Positions 32,049 through 45,600 of a DNA stretch of 64,000 nucleotides are shown here, piece after piece. The notes beneath the pieces were generated by a model. The model was not told the DNA's origin, made no database searches, and saw nothing but the letters and a program-made list of their open reading frames with translations. The DNA comes from Valencia hispanica. Its lineage: Eukaryota > Chordata > Actinopteri > Cyprinodontiformes > Valenciidae. The DNA lies in NCBI GenBank assembly GCA_963556495.2, contig OY747714.1:52389541-52453540 (forward strand), written 5' to 3'. Position numbers and translations under genes: made by a program. How positions within the stretch are numbered: position 1 is the stretch's first letter; each line of letters begins with the position of its first letter.

Positions 32049-34518
32049 GGTGGGGTGGTGACGTCAGAGAGAGGGGCTGCAGCGGCGTTCAGGCGAGGAT
32101 TCCCCTGGGGCGGTGACGTCAGAGAGAGACTGCAGCAGCGTTCAGGCGAGGATTCCCCCGGGGCGGTGACGTCAGAGAGAGACTGCACCGGCGCTCAGGC
32201 GAGGATTCCCCTGGGGCGATGACATCAGAGAGAGGGGCTGCAGCGTTCAGGCGAGGATTCTCCTGGGGTGGTGACGTCAGAGAGAGGGGCTGCAGCGTTC
32301 AGGCGAGGATTCTCCTGGGGTGGTGACGTCAGAGAGAGGGGCTGCAGCGTTCAGGCGAGAATTCTCCTGGGGTGGTGACATCAGAGAGAGACTGCAGCAG
32401 CGTTCAGGCGAGGATTCCCCTGGGGTGGTGACGTCAGAGAGAGGGGCTGCAGCGTTCAGGCGAGGATTCCCCTGGGGCGATGACATCAGAGAGAGACTGC
32501 AGCGGCGCTCAGGCGAGGATTCCACGGGGGTGGTGACGACAGAGAGAGGGGCTGCAGCGGCGTTCAGGCGAAGATTCCCCTGGGGCGATGACATCAGAGA
32601 GAGACTGCAGCAGCGTTCAGGCGAGGATTTCCCTCGGGCGGTGATGTCAGAGAGAGACTGCAGCGGCGTTCAGGCGAGGATTCCCCTGGGGCGGTGACGT
32701 CAGAGAGAGACTGCAGCAGCGTTCAGGCGAGGATTCCCCTGGGGCGGTGACGTCAGAGAGAGACTGCAGCAGCGTTCAGGCGAGGATTCCCCTGGGGTGG
32801 TGACGTCAGAGAGAGGGGCTGCAGCGTTCAGGCGAGGATTCCCCTGGGGTGGTGACGTCAGAGAGAGGGGCTGCAGCGTTCAGGCGAGGATTCCCCCGGG
32901 GCGGTGACGTCAGAGAGAGACTGCAGCGGCGCTCAGGCGAGGATTCCCCTGGGGTGGTGACGTCAGAGAGAGGGGCTGCAGCAGCGTTCAGGCGAGGATT
33001 CCCCTGGGGCGGTGACGTCAGAGAGAGACTGCAGCGGCGCTCAGGCGAGGATTCCACTGGGGTGGTGACGTCAGAGAGAGGGGCTGCAGCGGCGTTCAGG
33101 CGAGGATTCCCCTGGGGCGATGACATCAGAGAGAGGGGCTGCAGCGTTCAGGCGAGGATTCTCCTGGGGCGGTGACGTCAGAGAGAGACTGCAGCAGCGT
33201 TCAGGCGAGGATTCCCCTGGGGTGGTGACGTCAGAGAGAGGGGCTGCAGCAGCGTTCAGGCGAGGATTCCCCTGGGGTGGTGACGTCAGAGAGAGGGGCT
33301 GCAGCGTTCAGGCGAGGATTCCCCCGGGGCGGTGACGTCAGAGAGAGACTGCAGCGGCGCTCAGGCGAGGATTCCACTGGGGTGGTGACGTCAGAGAGAG
33401 GGGCTGCAGCGGCGTTCAGGCGAGGATTCCCCTGGGGCGATGACATCAGAGAGAGGGGCTGCAGCGTTCAGGCGAGGATTCTCCTGGGGCGGTGACGTCA
33501 GAGAGAGACTGCAGCAGCGTTCAGGCGAGGATTCCCCTGGGGCGGTGACGTCAGAGAGAGACTGCAGCAGCGTTCAGGCGAGGATTCTCCTGGGGCGGTG
33601 ACGTCAGAGAGAGACTGCAGCAGCGTTCAGGCGAGGATTCCCCCGGGGCGGTGACGTCAGAGAGAGACTGCAGCAGCGTTCAGGCGAGGATTCCCCCGGG
33701 GCGGTGACGTCAGAGAGAGACTGCAGCAGCGTTCAGGTGAGGATTCCCCTGGGGCGGTGACGTCAGAGAGAGACTGCACCGGCGCTCAGGCGAGGATTCC
33801 CCTGGGGCGATGACGTCAGAGAGAGGGGCTGCAGCAGCGTTCAGGCGAGGATTTCCCTCGGGCGGTGACGTCAGAGAGAGACTGCACCGGCGTTCAGGCG
33901 AGGATTCCCCTGGGGCGGTGACGTCAGAGAGAGACTGCAGCAGCGTTCAGGCGAGGATTTCCCTCGGGCGGTGACGTCAGAGAGAGACTGCACCGGCGTT
34001 CAGGCGAGGATTCCCCTGGGGCGGTGACGTCAGAGAGAGACTGCAGCAGCGTTCAGGCGAGGATTCCCCTGGGGCGGTGACGTCAGAGAGAGACTGCAGC
34101 AGCGTTCAGGCGAGGATTCCCCTGGGGTGGTGACGTCAGAGAGAGGGGCTGCAGCAGCGTTCAGGCGAGGATTCCCCTGGGGCGATGACATCAGAGAGAG
34201 ACTGCAGCGTTCAGGCGAGGATTCCCCCGGGGCGGTGACGTCAGAGAGAGACTGCAGCGGCGCTCAGGCGAGGATTCCACTGGGGCGGTGACGTCAGAGA
34301 GAGACTGCAGCGGCGCTCAGGCGAGGATTCCCCCGGGGCGGTGACGTCAGAGAGAGACTGCAGCGGCGCTCAGGCGAGGATTCCCCCGGGGTGGTGACGT
34401 CAGAGAGAGGGGCTGCAGCGTTCAGGCGAGGATTCCCCCGGGGTGGTGACGTCAGAGAGAGACTGCAGCGTTCAGGCGGGGATTCCCCTGGGGTGGTGAC
34501 GTCAGAGAGAGACTGCAG
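32049..34518. repeat. About 53-bp minisatellite with a CRE-like site in most units
   Basis: About 2.47 kb and roughly 45 units. The core is GATTCCCCTGGGGCGGTGAC, GTCAGAGAGAGACTGCAGCA and GCGTTCAGGCGAG, with shorter variants having GAGAGGGGCTGCAGCGTT. Nearly every unit contains TGACGTCA, and a minority have TGACATCA. The unit length is not a multiple of three, so the Arg/Ala/Gly-rich open frames on both strands are incidental. It abuts the Gypsy protease fragment on its left. Confidence 0.95.
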
Positions 34519-35015
34519 CATTGTTCCGTACGCACAGACTCGTGACAGAGTGCAGGCTCCGCTTGCTTCTCTGTTTGGGAATTGATATTTAGAATATTGC
34601 ACAGTCGCCTTGTTTCTTTGGGATAGAGCCAAAATCCAGAGTTGGGGGACGGACACAGGTCATGCACGGGCACCCGGCGATCGTTGAATAGGAGACAGCA
34701 GAGAGCGGTGGTCAGAATCCGTAGCGAGGTTCGGCATTCTGGGATCAGAAAGGCAATCGAGGTAGTCAGGGGGTTGGCAAAGGCGAAAACTCTAGTAGCA
34801 TGAAATCAGGTCGGCACCGGCGAAGGAGAGCGTGATAATCAGGCTGGATATCTATTGGTGTAAGCGTTTGAAAATCTGGCAGGGAAGCAGAACCAAAGGG
34901 GTGTTTAAATAGTGAGGATCACAGGTGGAGAGGGGAAAGGAATCAGGCATGGCGCAGGTGAGCTAGATCAGACAGATAGGATGAGACCAGACATGGCATG
35001 AGGAATATTACACAT
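34519..35015. other. Unassigned sequence right of the array, possibly retroelement leader or LTR
   Basis: About 500 bases with no open frame of note. Purine-rich, with repeated GGCA/GGAG words. Its position next to the Gypsy remnant suggests it belongs to that element, but I see no TG...CA boundaries or primer-binding site. Confidence 0.3.
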
Positions 35016-35205
35016 AGTTAGAGTGGCTAAGGTCATCCTGAGCTTTCTCTGTAGTTATGCTGCTATAGGCTTAGACTGCTGGAGGACAGACTTACCACTT
35101 TTCTTCACTCTGCTACTTTTCTCTCCTACTACTCTCCAGTTGTATTATTTGCTGTTATTTCGACTGTTAACTTTGTTTTCTCTGGTTTTCTAACAATAAA
35201 AGCTA
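35016..35205 (+). mobile_element. L2 (family A) 3' UTR fragment, sense strand
   Basis: The reverse complement of 42950-43125, including GCTGCTATAGGCTTAGACTG and CTCCAGTTGTATTA. Non-coding. Confidence 0.8.
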
Positions 35206-36500
35206 CACCTTAAAAATAAAATATCAGCAATATCACAGTAATAAGTGATGAACAGACCAGTGAACAAGGAAACTAGTTACTATATTTAATTTAGACCCAA
35301 CAGTAAGAAACCTTCAGTTGAACATTTCAGATGTTTAGTGAAACAAAAACAAAGGCAAGATATGGTTTGTCATATTTTCTACTCTTTGACTTGGAAGGAA
35401 GTTGGTTTGGAAGCATGTTTGTCAGGGTGTTGTGATTTTTCCGTGTCTGTCAGTCTCTGCATCCTAATTGTCCCCAGTTGCCTGTTTTTTCAGTGATTGT
35501 ATTTATAATCCTTTGTTTTTCCTTGTCTTTGGTTCGCTGTCATGTAGACATCAGTTCCCGGTTCCTCACCCTTTTTTCATGCCCCTGGAAACATGATCTG
35601 TAAGTCTACAGTGTTCATTAAAGAAGTCAATTCTTCCATCTTATTCCTCTCTGCATTTGGCTCCTTAAAACCGCTAAACAACAATATTTTGAGATGTTTT
35701 ATCTTCTGCTTTGCATTTACGTGGAAGCCCTGTCAAAAACTTGTCCACTATGTTAGCATTGCCCATTTATTTTGTTTATTCATTCATGCTGTGCCGCCCT
35801 GCGATGACTCCCCCACTTTGGGAACCACTGATAATATTCAGATCTCCACTCACAGCTGGTTTTATCTTCCTGGCTCCCGCTGCTGATGAAAGAAATAAGA
35901 AACAAAAGGAAGTCTCTCTGTTGGCAGACTGGTTAATGTGTGGATGAGGCTGTGGTTTCTAAAATAAAGGACTGATTGTTGTTATCTGATATGCGTTTAC
36001 CTCCAGGAACCAGGTGTGGCAGAGGACCTTTAGAGTGGCTACATTGAGGAACTGGCTGCACACAAGGTCCATCAGCATAATAAAATTAGAGATAGAAGGA
36101 TAAGATAACCAAACATTCAGACAGTGGTGAGACTTTAGAAACCAAAGTTCAACTTCAATTTATAAGAGTTTGGCAAAAGATGAAAATATTTCATCACACC
36201 TAACAACATAGGTCTAATTGTGATTCATTCATTTAATTTAATTTCATTCCAATTCCACCGAAAACAACATGTCCACTTTATTTTTTGTAATCAATGTTTA
36301 ATACATTTTTAAATGACTAATTTTAATGAAATTTTATCATCTTGTTCATTTTATATTTCTTACAATCTAAACCCCCCAAAAATTAGAAAGACTGAGACAG
36401 TTGGTAATCAGTTTCATTAGAAAGACCACAAAAAGAACCAAACGATGAGAACCAAAGATAATCATCACTTTGTCCTTTTTTGTCCTGTGTCAGATTAATC
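35206..36500. other. Upstream region of the MHC II beta gene, no gene seen
   Basis: AT-rich. A stretch at about 35425-35600 beginning TGTCAGGGTGTTGTGA resembles the start of a fish LTR (low confidence). No conserved coding signal. Confidence 0.4.
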
Positions 36501-36502
36501 TA

Positions 36503-36539
36503 CCAGGTAACAGATGACACAGCAGTCACGTGATTAGTT
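36503..36539 (+). promoter_or_regulatory. X1/X2-like element and degraded Y box upstream of MHC II beta
   Basis: X1-like CCAGGTAACAGATG (36503-36516) runs into ATGACACA (X2 position, weaker than TGACGTCA). A Y-like GTGATTAGTT (36530-36539) differs from CTGATTGGTT at the core GG and lies about 8 bases closer to X than in the alpha promoter. The start codon is 65 bases downstream. Confidence 0.5.
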
Positions 36540-36603
36540 GTTCTGGGTCGTCCAGCATCGGTCCCTCACACTGACTCAGAGTTTGTCACCAGACCTAAGA
36601 AGA

Positions 36604-39600
36604 ATGGCTCCATCTTTGCTCCTGACCTTCCTGGTGCTTCTCACCGTCCAGACAGCAGGTAGGAACCCAACATCATGGAGAATTTCACCTTTCTGGAGCT
36701 GAGATACCAACTCATAACAGCGGCTCACCTCCACATGCCGGGGTATTTCAGACCCTAGTCTAGATCGGACCTGGACTCTTTAGAAACAGCTGAACAATGA
36801 TGAGTAACTGAAGGACCAAGAATCACAGTTTCCTCCATGCTAAAGGGCGACTGTGGGTAGAGTAGTTGGCTTGTAATTAGAGGGTTGTAGGTTCAATTCC
36901 AGCTTCTGCCTGTCACATATCTATGCACCCCTGGCACTTAACCCTAGGTTGCCTAGAAATCTGCATAGAAATGCATTTCTGAGGGTGAATGTGGCTTGGA
37001 GCGCTTTGAGTGGTCACTATTGCTAGAAAAGCATTATGTAAGTTTAGTTAATTTAAAGAGTAGGCATCAGGATTGAACATCTGGGGTCGGCATAATAACT
37101 TCATCTTGATAAAACATTACAATTCATTTTAGATGCATGGATGAAATAAATTCTGCAATATAATATTGTTAGAATGTGCCAGCTGTCTGAAGAGAATTTG
37201 GATGTGAAAAAAGTCCTTTTGTTTTGTTTTTTAAAATAATCTTTTTTGTAGAAAAATACAAGTTTTACAAGCCAACATAATTCCTATGAAAATACAGTGA
37301 GTGACAAGCAGTCTTTAAGGAATATATAACAAGAAACGGTAGTGCAGAACAACATGGAACCTGTATAACTCAATTACAAGTTATTGTGCAACAATAGGCC
37401 TGAGAACAATAGGCTGTAAATAACCATAAATAATCGCTTTGGGCAGTTGTTAACAGAAGTAAGAAATTAAGACATGTAAAAAACATCAAAAACCCTTCAT
37501 TTTAATATTTACAACTTTAGGCAAATTAGATAATCATTGACAGAAAATGCAGCTAAAATGTTTCTACATAGCGAGATTTTCCCCCCTACATTGAATATTG
37601 CATCACAAACTGGTCACTGACAAGCATCACAACTTTAAAAGCAATGGAATCACTTTATTAAAAAGCTCTAAAAATATTTGATAGAAAACCTTTATCGTTC
37701 CGTCATTGTTTCATACTTCAGAAATGTAATATAAGTTTAGAAAATTTCAGAAAATGTAAATTAGCCTGCTTGGTATATAAGGTCGTAAATGGACTCACCC
37801 TACCACCCTTGTGTGAGTTTATTATGCACAAATCTAGAACTAGTGGTAGGGTAACCTGTACAATGCCTCACAACATTCAGTCAGCAGGTGTTATCAGTCA
37901 AAGGTGCAGAAATCTGAAACAAAATCCCAGCTGCAATAATAGATATCACAACATTTAATATATTCAAAATTAATCTAAAACGGTTAGGTTAACTTAAGAG
38001 GAACCAGATCTGTGATCATTAATGCTATACTGTAATGTTGGTGTTGTATGCCTTAATTTTCTTTTAATGTGCTACTTTTATTATGTTTGTCCTATTAATT
38101 GTCTTAGACAGTTTGTTCTTATGTATATTGTGTGAAACTGTATTTTTCTATGTTGTTTCTATTTCTTGACCTGCCAGGGACAACAGATGTAAAGTAGCCT
38201 TCAGGCTAAATCTGGCATAGTTACATTTATATGTTCATGAATATGCATTGTCCCTTTTAAATAAATAAATAAAATAGGCCAAGTCTGGGCACCACCTGAT
38301 CATCAGGATGATAATCATATCCAAATAGTTCAGTCTCAGTTATTGCTTATGAATACCTGCCTGTTAAGGCTGAAGCAGAGCTTTGTACATGTCCCGGGGG
38401 AGTTTTGATGAGGCCATGGAGAACAACTTTTGTGCGGCTTCGAAACTATTCTGGTCCACCATCCGGCGTCTCAGGGGGGGAAAGCGGTCTGCCACCAACC
38501 CTGTTTACAGTGGGGATGGTGTGCTGCTGACCTCGACGCGGGACGTTTTGGGTCGGTGGATGCAATACTTCGAAGACCTCCTCAATCCCACCAGCATGCC
38601 TTCCAATCTGGAAGCAGGGTTTGGGGACTTGGGGTCGGGCTCTCCAATCTCTGGTGCTGAGGTTACCGAGGTCGTTAAAAAGCTCCTCGGTGGCAAGGCT
38701 CCGGGGCTGGATGAGATTCGCCCGGAGTTCTTTAAGGCTTTGGATGTTGTGGGGCTGTGTTGGTTAACGCGGCTTTGCAATATTGCATGGACATCGGGGG
38801 CAGTTCCCTTGGATTGGCAGACCGGGGTGGTGGTCCCCCTGTTTAAAAAGGGGGACCACAGGGTGTGTTCCAACTACAGGGGGATCACACTTCTGAGCCT
38901 CCCTGGTAAGGTCTATTCAGGGGTCCTGGAGAGGAGGGTCCGACGGATAGTCGAACATCGGATCCAGGAGGAACAATGCGGTTTTCGTCCTGGCTGTGGA
39001 ACACTGGACCAGCTCTACACCCTCAGCAGGATCCTGGAGGGTGCGTGGGAGTTCGCCCAACCGGTCTACATGTGTTTTGTGGACTTGGAGAAGGCGTTCG
39101 ACCGTGTCCCTCGGGGGGCCCTGTGGGGGGTGCTCCGGGAGTATGGGGTACCGGGCCCCTTGATACGGGCTGTTAGGTCCCTGTACGACCGGTGCCAGAG
39201 TTTGGTTCGCATTGCCGGCAATAAGTCGGGCTTGTTTCCGGTGAGAGTTGGACTCCGCCAAGGTTGCCCTTTGTCACCGATCCTGTTCCTAACTTTTATG
39301 GACAGGATTTCTAGGCGCAGCCAAGGCGTTGCGGGGATCCGTTTTGGTGGCCTCAGGATCGGGTCTCTGCTTTTTGCAGATGATGTGGTCCTGTTGGCTT
39401 CATCGGAGCGTGATCTACAGCTTTCGCTGGAGCTGTTCGCAGCCGAGTGTGAAGCGGCTGGGATGAGAATCAGCACCTCCAAATCCGAGGCCATGGTCTT
39501 GAGCCGGAAAAGGGTGGGGTGCCTCCTCCGGGTCGGGGATGGGGTCCTTCCCCAAGTGGAGGAGTTTAAGTATCTGGGGGTCTTGTTCACGAATGAGGGA

Positions 39601-42600
39601 AAAATGGAGCAGGAGATCGATAGACGGATTGGTGGGGCATCTGCAGTTATGCGGGCGCTCTACCGGTCTGTCGTGGTGAAGAGAGAGCTGAGCCGAAAGG
39701 TGAAGCTCTCGATTTACCGGTCGATCTACGTTCCTACCCTCATCTATGGTCACGAACTCTGGGTGGTGACAAAAGAACGAGATCACGGATACAAGCGGCT
39801 GAAATGAGTTTCCTCCGCAGAGTGTCTGGGCTCTCCCTTAGAGATAGGGTGAGAAGCTCAGTCATCCGGAGGGGGCTCAGAGTAGAGTTGCTGCTTCTCC
39901 ACATCGAGAGGAGTCAGTTGAGGTGGCTCGGGCATCTGGTCAGGATGCCTCCTGGACGCCTCCCTGGTGAGGTATTTCGGGAACGTCCCACCGGGAGGAG
40001 GCCCAGGGGAAGGCCCAGGACACGCTGGAGGGACTATGTTTCTCGGCTGGCCTGGGAGCGCCTTGGGGTTCCTCCCGAGGAGCTGGAACAAGTGGCTGGG
40101 GAGAGGGAAGTCTGGGTCTCTTTGCTTAGGCTGCTGCCCCCGCGACCCGACCCCGGATAAGCGGAAGAAAATGGATCGATGGATGGATGGATATTTAAAA
40201 ATTGTACAGGGGGCACTGCTGAACTATTTCTGTTGTGACTTTTGCGAGTCCCTTAAAATACATAAACTGACACGTCTACAAAATTTGGTTAATTTGTAGG
40301 AAAAATAATAATTAAGAAACATTTGAATTACAACAGGCCTTCACAGTGCTTTTGCTTATTGGGCCTAGTAATGGAAAAACATACAAAAAACAATGCCATG
40401 CTATTCATGGCCTTCGCTCGCTCAATGGTGTTGGAACCCTAATAACCAGCACTGCAAACACATATCAATGGCTTTCAAGCCTGATCCAGAAAGTCCGCCC
40501 CTGGCCTTGCCCATCCCTTCGTACTCTCCTTCCCATGTCCCTTTAGCCAGGCATCGTCGTGTCTGTTGGCATGTTCTGCGAGTTATAACTTGCAGGGCAA
40601 TAATGATTCTTGAAAGGTCTTGCTATTACAATGCATTTTAAGTATGTGCGGTAGTTTAGCACATTTTAGAACCTTACTGAGAATCAATTTTTCATTATAA
40701 AAGTTCCCAAATATTTACAGACAACCATGTTTATATCTGACACAATGTAAACCCATTCCAATATGCTTGGATAGAAGGCTTATCACAAAAAAGTGCAAAA
40801 TGTAATTTATAACTTTTTCGCCAATGCTAAACCAAATGTAAAAACTCCTATAAAATCAAAAGTTTATATTACAAATCCCAAAATATTCTGTGATGACTGT
40901 GTCTACATCTGCAGTAATATAAACATAGTTCCACGCCCCTAGATTCCATGGTTTTGCAACAAAAATAATTAATCTTGTATTATAAACAATAATGGCAGTA
41001 AATACATGAAATTTAAAAATTCATATAAAATCCATATTCCATGAAAAAATCTTAAAATGTTTTCAGATGGTCATGTCTACGTATGGAATAATATCCTTTA
41101 TTTTTAGGTACTTAGTTCAAATGCTTTTTCCAGACAAAATTGTAAACTGTTACATAATGCAGCCTAGAATGGTCCTCGCACCTTAATGCCGCTCTGGCCT
41201 GTGCTGCGACCACAGGACTCACGCACCACCGGCTCAACGCCACCTCACCGCTTCCTCAAAGCCACCTCAATGCTTTCTCAACGCTTCAACAATACTTCCT
41301 CAATACTTCCACAACACTTCCTCAACGCCACCTCAACGCTTCCTCAACGCCACCTCAACACTTCCTCAACGCTTCCACAATGCTTCCTCAACACCACCTC
41401 AACGCGTCCTCAACGCCACCTCAACACTTCCTCAACGCTTCCACAATGCTTCCTCAATGCCACCTCAACGCTTCCTCAACGCCACCTCAACACTTCCTCA
41501 ACGCTTCCACAATGCTTCCTCAACACCACCTCAACGCGTCCTCAACGCCACCTCAACACTTCCTCAACGCTTCCACAATGCTTCCTCAATGCCACCTCAA
41601 CGCTTCCTCAACGCTTCCACAATGCTTCCTCAACACCACCTCAATGCCACCTCAACGCCACCTCAACGCTTCCACAATGCTTCCTCAACGCTTCCTCAAA
41701 CCACCTCAATGGTTCCTCAACGCCACCTCAATGCTTCCTCAATGGTTCCTCCACGCTTCCTCAATGCTTCCTTAACACCACCACAATGCTTCCTCAACGC
41801 CACCTCAACGCTTCCTCAAAGCACCTCAATGGTTCCTCAACGCCACCTCAACACTTCCTCAACGCTTCCACAATGCTTCCTCAATGCCACCTCAACGCTT
41901 CCTCAACGCTTCCTCAATGCTTCCTCAACACCACCTCAACGCCACCTCAACGCTTCCACAATGCTTCCTCAACGCTTCCTCAAACCACCTCAATGGTTCC
42001 TCAACGCCACCTCAATGCTTCCTCAATGGTTCCTCCACGCTTCCTCAATGCTTCCTTAACACCACCACAATGCTTCCTCAACTACACCTCAATGGTTCCT
42101 CAACACCACCTCAACGCTTCCACAATGCTTCCTCAACGGCACCTCAACGCTTCCACAATGCTTCCTCAACGCTACCTCAATGCTTCCTCAACGCCACCTC
42201 AACGCTTCCACAACGCTTCCTCAACGCCACCTCAATGCTTCCTCAACGCCACCTCAATGCTTCCTCAACGCTTCCACAACGCTTCCTCAACGCCACCTCA
42301 ATGCTTCCTCAACGCCACCTCAATGGTTCCTCAACGCCACCTCAATGCTTCCTCAATGGTTCCTCCACGCTTCCTCAATGCTTCCTCAACGCCACCTCAA
42401 TTCAATTCAATTCAGTTTATTTATATAGCGCCAATTCACAACAGATGTTTCATCTCAAGGCACTTAACAAGAAGTCATTTCAATACATTTATACAAACAT
42501 TCCAATCAGTTCAAAAGTTTCCTATTTAAGGAATCCCAGCAGATTGCGTCAGTCATTGGCGTGAGGTTGGGCCCCGTTGATGCAGACTTTCCAACCACAG

Positions 42601-45600
42601 CAATCCTTCAGCAATCCCTCATACTGAGCAAGCATGTAGCGACGGTGGAGAGGAAAAACTCCCCTTTAACAGGAAGAAACCTCCAACAGAACCAGGCTCA
42701 GTAGGAGCGGCCATCTGCCACGACCGTCTGGGGGTTTGAGAAGACAGAGCAGAGACACAGAAGGAACAGAAGATCTGATATAAGAGAACTTTCTATGTTA
42801 CAGAAAGTAAACAGTTGATAACAGGACACAGTGGATGTTCAGTTACTGGGAGGATCATCCCAGTCGATGCCCCCCGTCCAACAGGGCATTGCAGCCAAGC
42901 AGGATACCAGACCAGGTATATCTTCTATGGAGAGAAAAACACTGAGAGAAAACAAAGTTAACAGTCGAAATAACAGAATGTACTGTAATACAACTGGAGA
43001 GTAGTAGGAGAGAAAAGTAGCAGAGTGAAGAAAATTGGTAAGTCTGTCCTCCAGCAGTCTAAGCCTATAGCAGCATAACTACAGAGATAGCTCAGGATGA
43101 CCTTAGCCACTCTAACTATAAGCTTTATCAAAAAGGAAAGTTTTAAGCCTGGCCTTAAAAGTAAACAGAGTGTCTGCCTCACGGACTAAAGCTGGGAGCT
43201 GGTTCCACAGGAGAGGAGCCTGATAACTAAAAGATCTGCCTCCCATTCTACTTTTAGAAATCCTAGGAACTACAAGTAAACCTGCAGTCTGAGAGCAAAG
43301 GGCTCTGTTAGGAACATATGGACCAATCAGATCTCTGATGGATGATGGAGCTGATTATTATGGGCTTTATATGTAAGAAGGAGGATCTTAGATTCTATTC
43401 TGGATTTAACAGGGAGCCAATGAAGGGAAGCTAAAACAGGAGAAATGTGATCTCTCTTTTTAATATTCATCAGAACTCTTGCTGCAGCATTTTGGATCAA
43501 CTGAAGGCTTTTAATGGCATTTTGTGGACTTCCTGATAGTAAAGAATTACAGTAGTCCAGCCTTGAGGTAACAAATGCATGGACTAGTTTCTCAGCATCA
43601 CTCCTGGACAGGATGTTTCTAATTTTATCAATATTCCGGAGGTGAAAGAAAGAAATCCTAGAAACCTGTTTAATATGGGATTTAAATGTCAAGTCTTGGT
43701 CAAAAATAACACCGAGGTTCTTTACGTTATTACTGGGGGCCAATTTAATGCCATCCAGATGAAGTGATTGACTAATCAGTTTCTGTTTAAGAACTTCTGG
43801 TCCAAAAACAGCAACTTCTGTCTTGTCAGAATTTAAAAGCAAAAAGTTTAGAGTCATCCATGTTTTTATGTCTTTCAGACATGCCTGTAATCTACCTAAC
43901 TGACTGGGTTCATCAGGATTTATGGATAAATATAGTTGTGTATCATCTGCGTAGCTGTGGAAATTTATCCCATGCTGTCTAATGATTCTACCAATTGGGA
44001 GCATATATATGGTGAACAGAATTGGTCCAAGCACAGAACCCTGTGGAACTCCACAAGTAACCCTTGAGAGCGAAGAAGATTTATCATTTAGATGAACAAA
44101 CTGGAATCTATCAGACAAATATGATTTAAACCAGCCTAGTGCTGTTCCTTTGATCCCTGCAACATGTTCAAGCCTTTCTAAGAGAATATTATGATCGACT
44201 GTGTCAAAAGCAGCACTGAGATCTAACAAAACCAGAACAGACACCAGTCCATTATCTGAGGCCATGAGAATATCATTAGTAACCTTCACCAGTGCTGTTT
44301 CAGTGCTATGATGAGCTCTAAAACCTGACTGAAACTCTTCAAACAGCTCGTTACTGTTTAGATGCTCACAGACTTGATTAGCAACTATTTTCTCAAGGAC
44401 TTTGGATAAGAAAGGAAGGTTAGATATAGGTCTGTAATTCACTAAGTCATCTTGATCAAGGGAAGGTTTCTTGAGTAAAGGCTTAATTACAGCTATTTTA
44501 AATTCCTGTGGTACGTATCCGTTTACTAAGGATAGATTCATCATATCCAAAATGGGGCCAGGAACCAAATGGAACACTTCTTTAAATAATTTGGTTGGAA
44601 TTGGGTCCAACATACAAGTTGAAGGTTTAGATGAGGCTAATATTTTTGATAATTCCGAAAGCTCGACAGAATCAAAACAGCCTAAGCACAACTGAGGTTC
44701 TACAGTTCTTTCCGATGCTGCCTAATTTACTGAGGAAGAAGTAATCATATCTGGGAGGATGCCAATGATTTTATTTTTAATAGAATTAATTTTATTTACG
44801 AAGAATCACATAAAATCATCACTGCTAAGAGCTGGGGGAATAGTTGGCTCAACAGAGCTATGACTCTGTGTAAGTTTGGCAACTGTACTAAAAAGAAACC
44901 TAGGATTGTTTTTATTCTCCTCTATTAATGATGAAAAATATGCTGTTCTAGCTTGTCGAAGGGCATTTTATACAGCAGTAGACTGTTATTCCAGGTTAAA
45001 TAGGAATCCTCTAGATGTGTAGAGCGCCATTTTCTCTCCAACTTCCTAGTATTCTTCTTTAAAGTACGCAACTCTGCGTTAAACCAAGGAGTCAGCCTCC
45101 TATGGCTAGCCACTTTCTTTTTTAAGGGGGCTACACTATCTAATGCCAAACTCAATGAGGACGTAACGCTGTGAACCAGACCATCAATTTCTGAAGGGTT
45201 AGAGATAGAATTGCTGCCATCCACTGTGTTACCCTGAGATACTAAGGAAAGTAAGAATGGAACAGATTCTTTAAAAATTGTTACAGCATCGTCTGATAAA
45301 GCTCTACTATAATGAAATTTTCTTTCAGATTTAAGATGGTCAGTTAAAGTAAATTCAAAAGTTATTAAGAAGTGGTCAGACAGGACCGGGTTATGTGGGT
45401 GGACTGTTATTTCCTCACACTCAATACCGTATGGCAGTACAAGGTCCAAAGTGTGTTTACCTGAGTGGGTCGATCCCTGTACTTTTTGAGTAAAGCCAAT
45501 TGAGTCTAAAATAGCATTAAAGGCTGCATTTAGGCTATCACTTTCAGTATCCACATGAATATTAAAGTCCCCCACTATAATAACCCTATCAGTATTTAAT

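Noticed and set aside
32049..34518. CRISPR-like array of regular repeats
   Set aside because: Units are contiguous without unique spacers, and the context is a vertebrate genome.
32277..34673. Arg/Gly/Ala-rich frames on both strands of the 53-bp array
   Set aside because: The unit length is not divisible by three and the frames change with each variant unit. The regulatory motif is a better explanation of interest than coding.
36843..36920. tRNA gene
   Set aside because: Only A- and B-box-like segments are present. The arms do not form a cloverleaf and a SINE body and tail follow.
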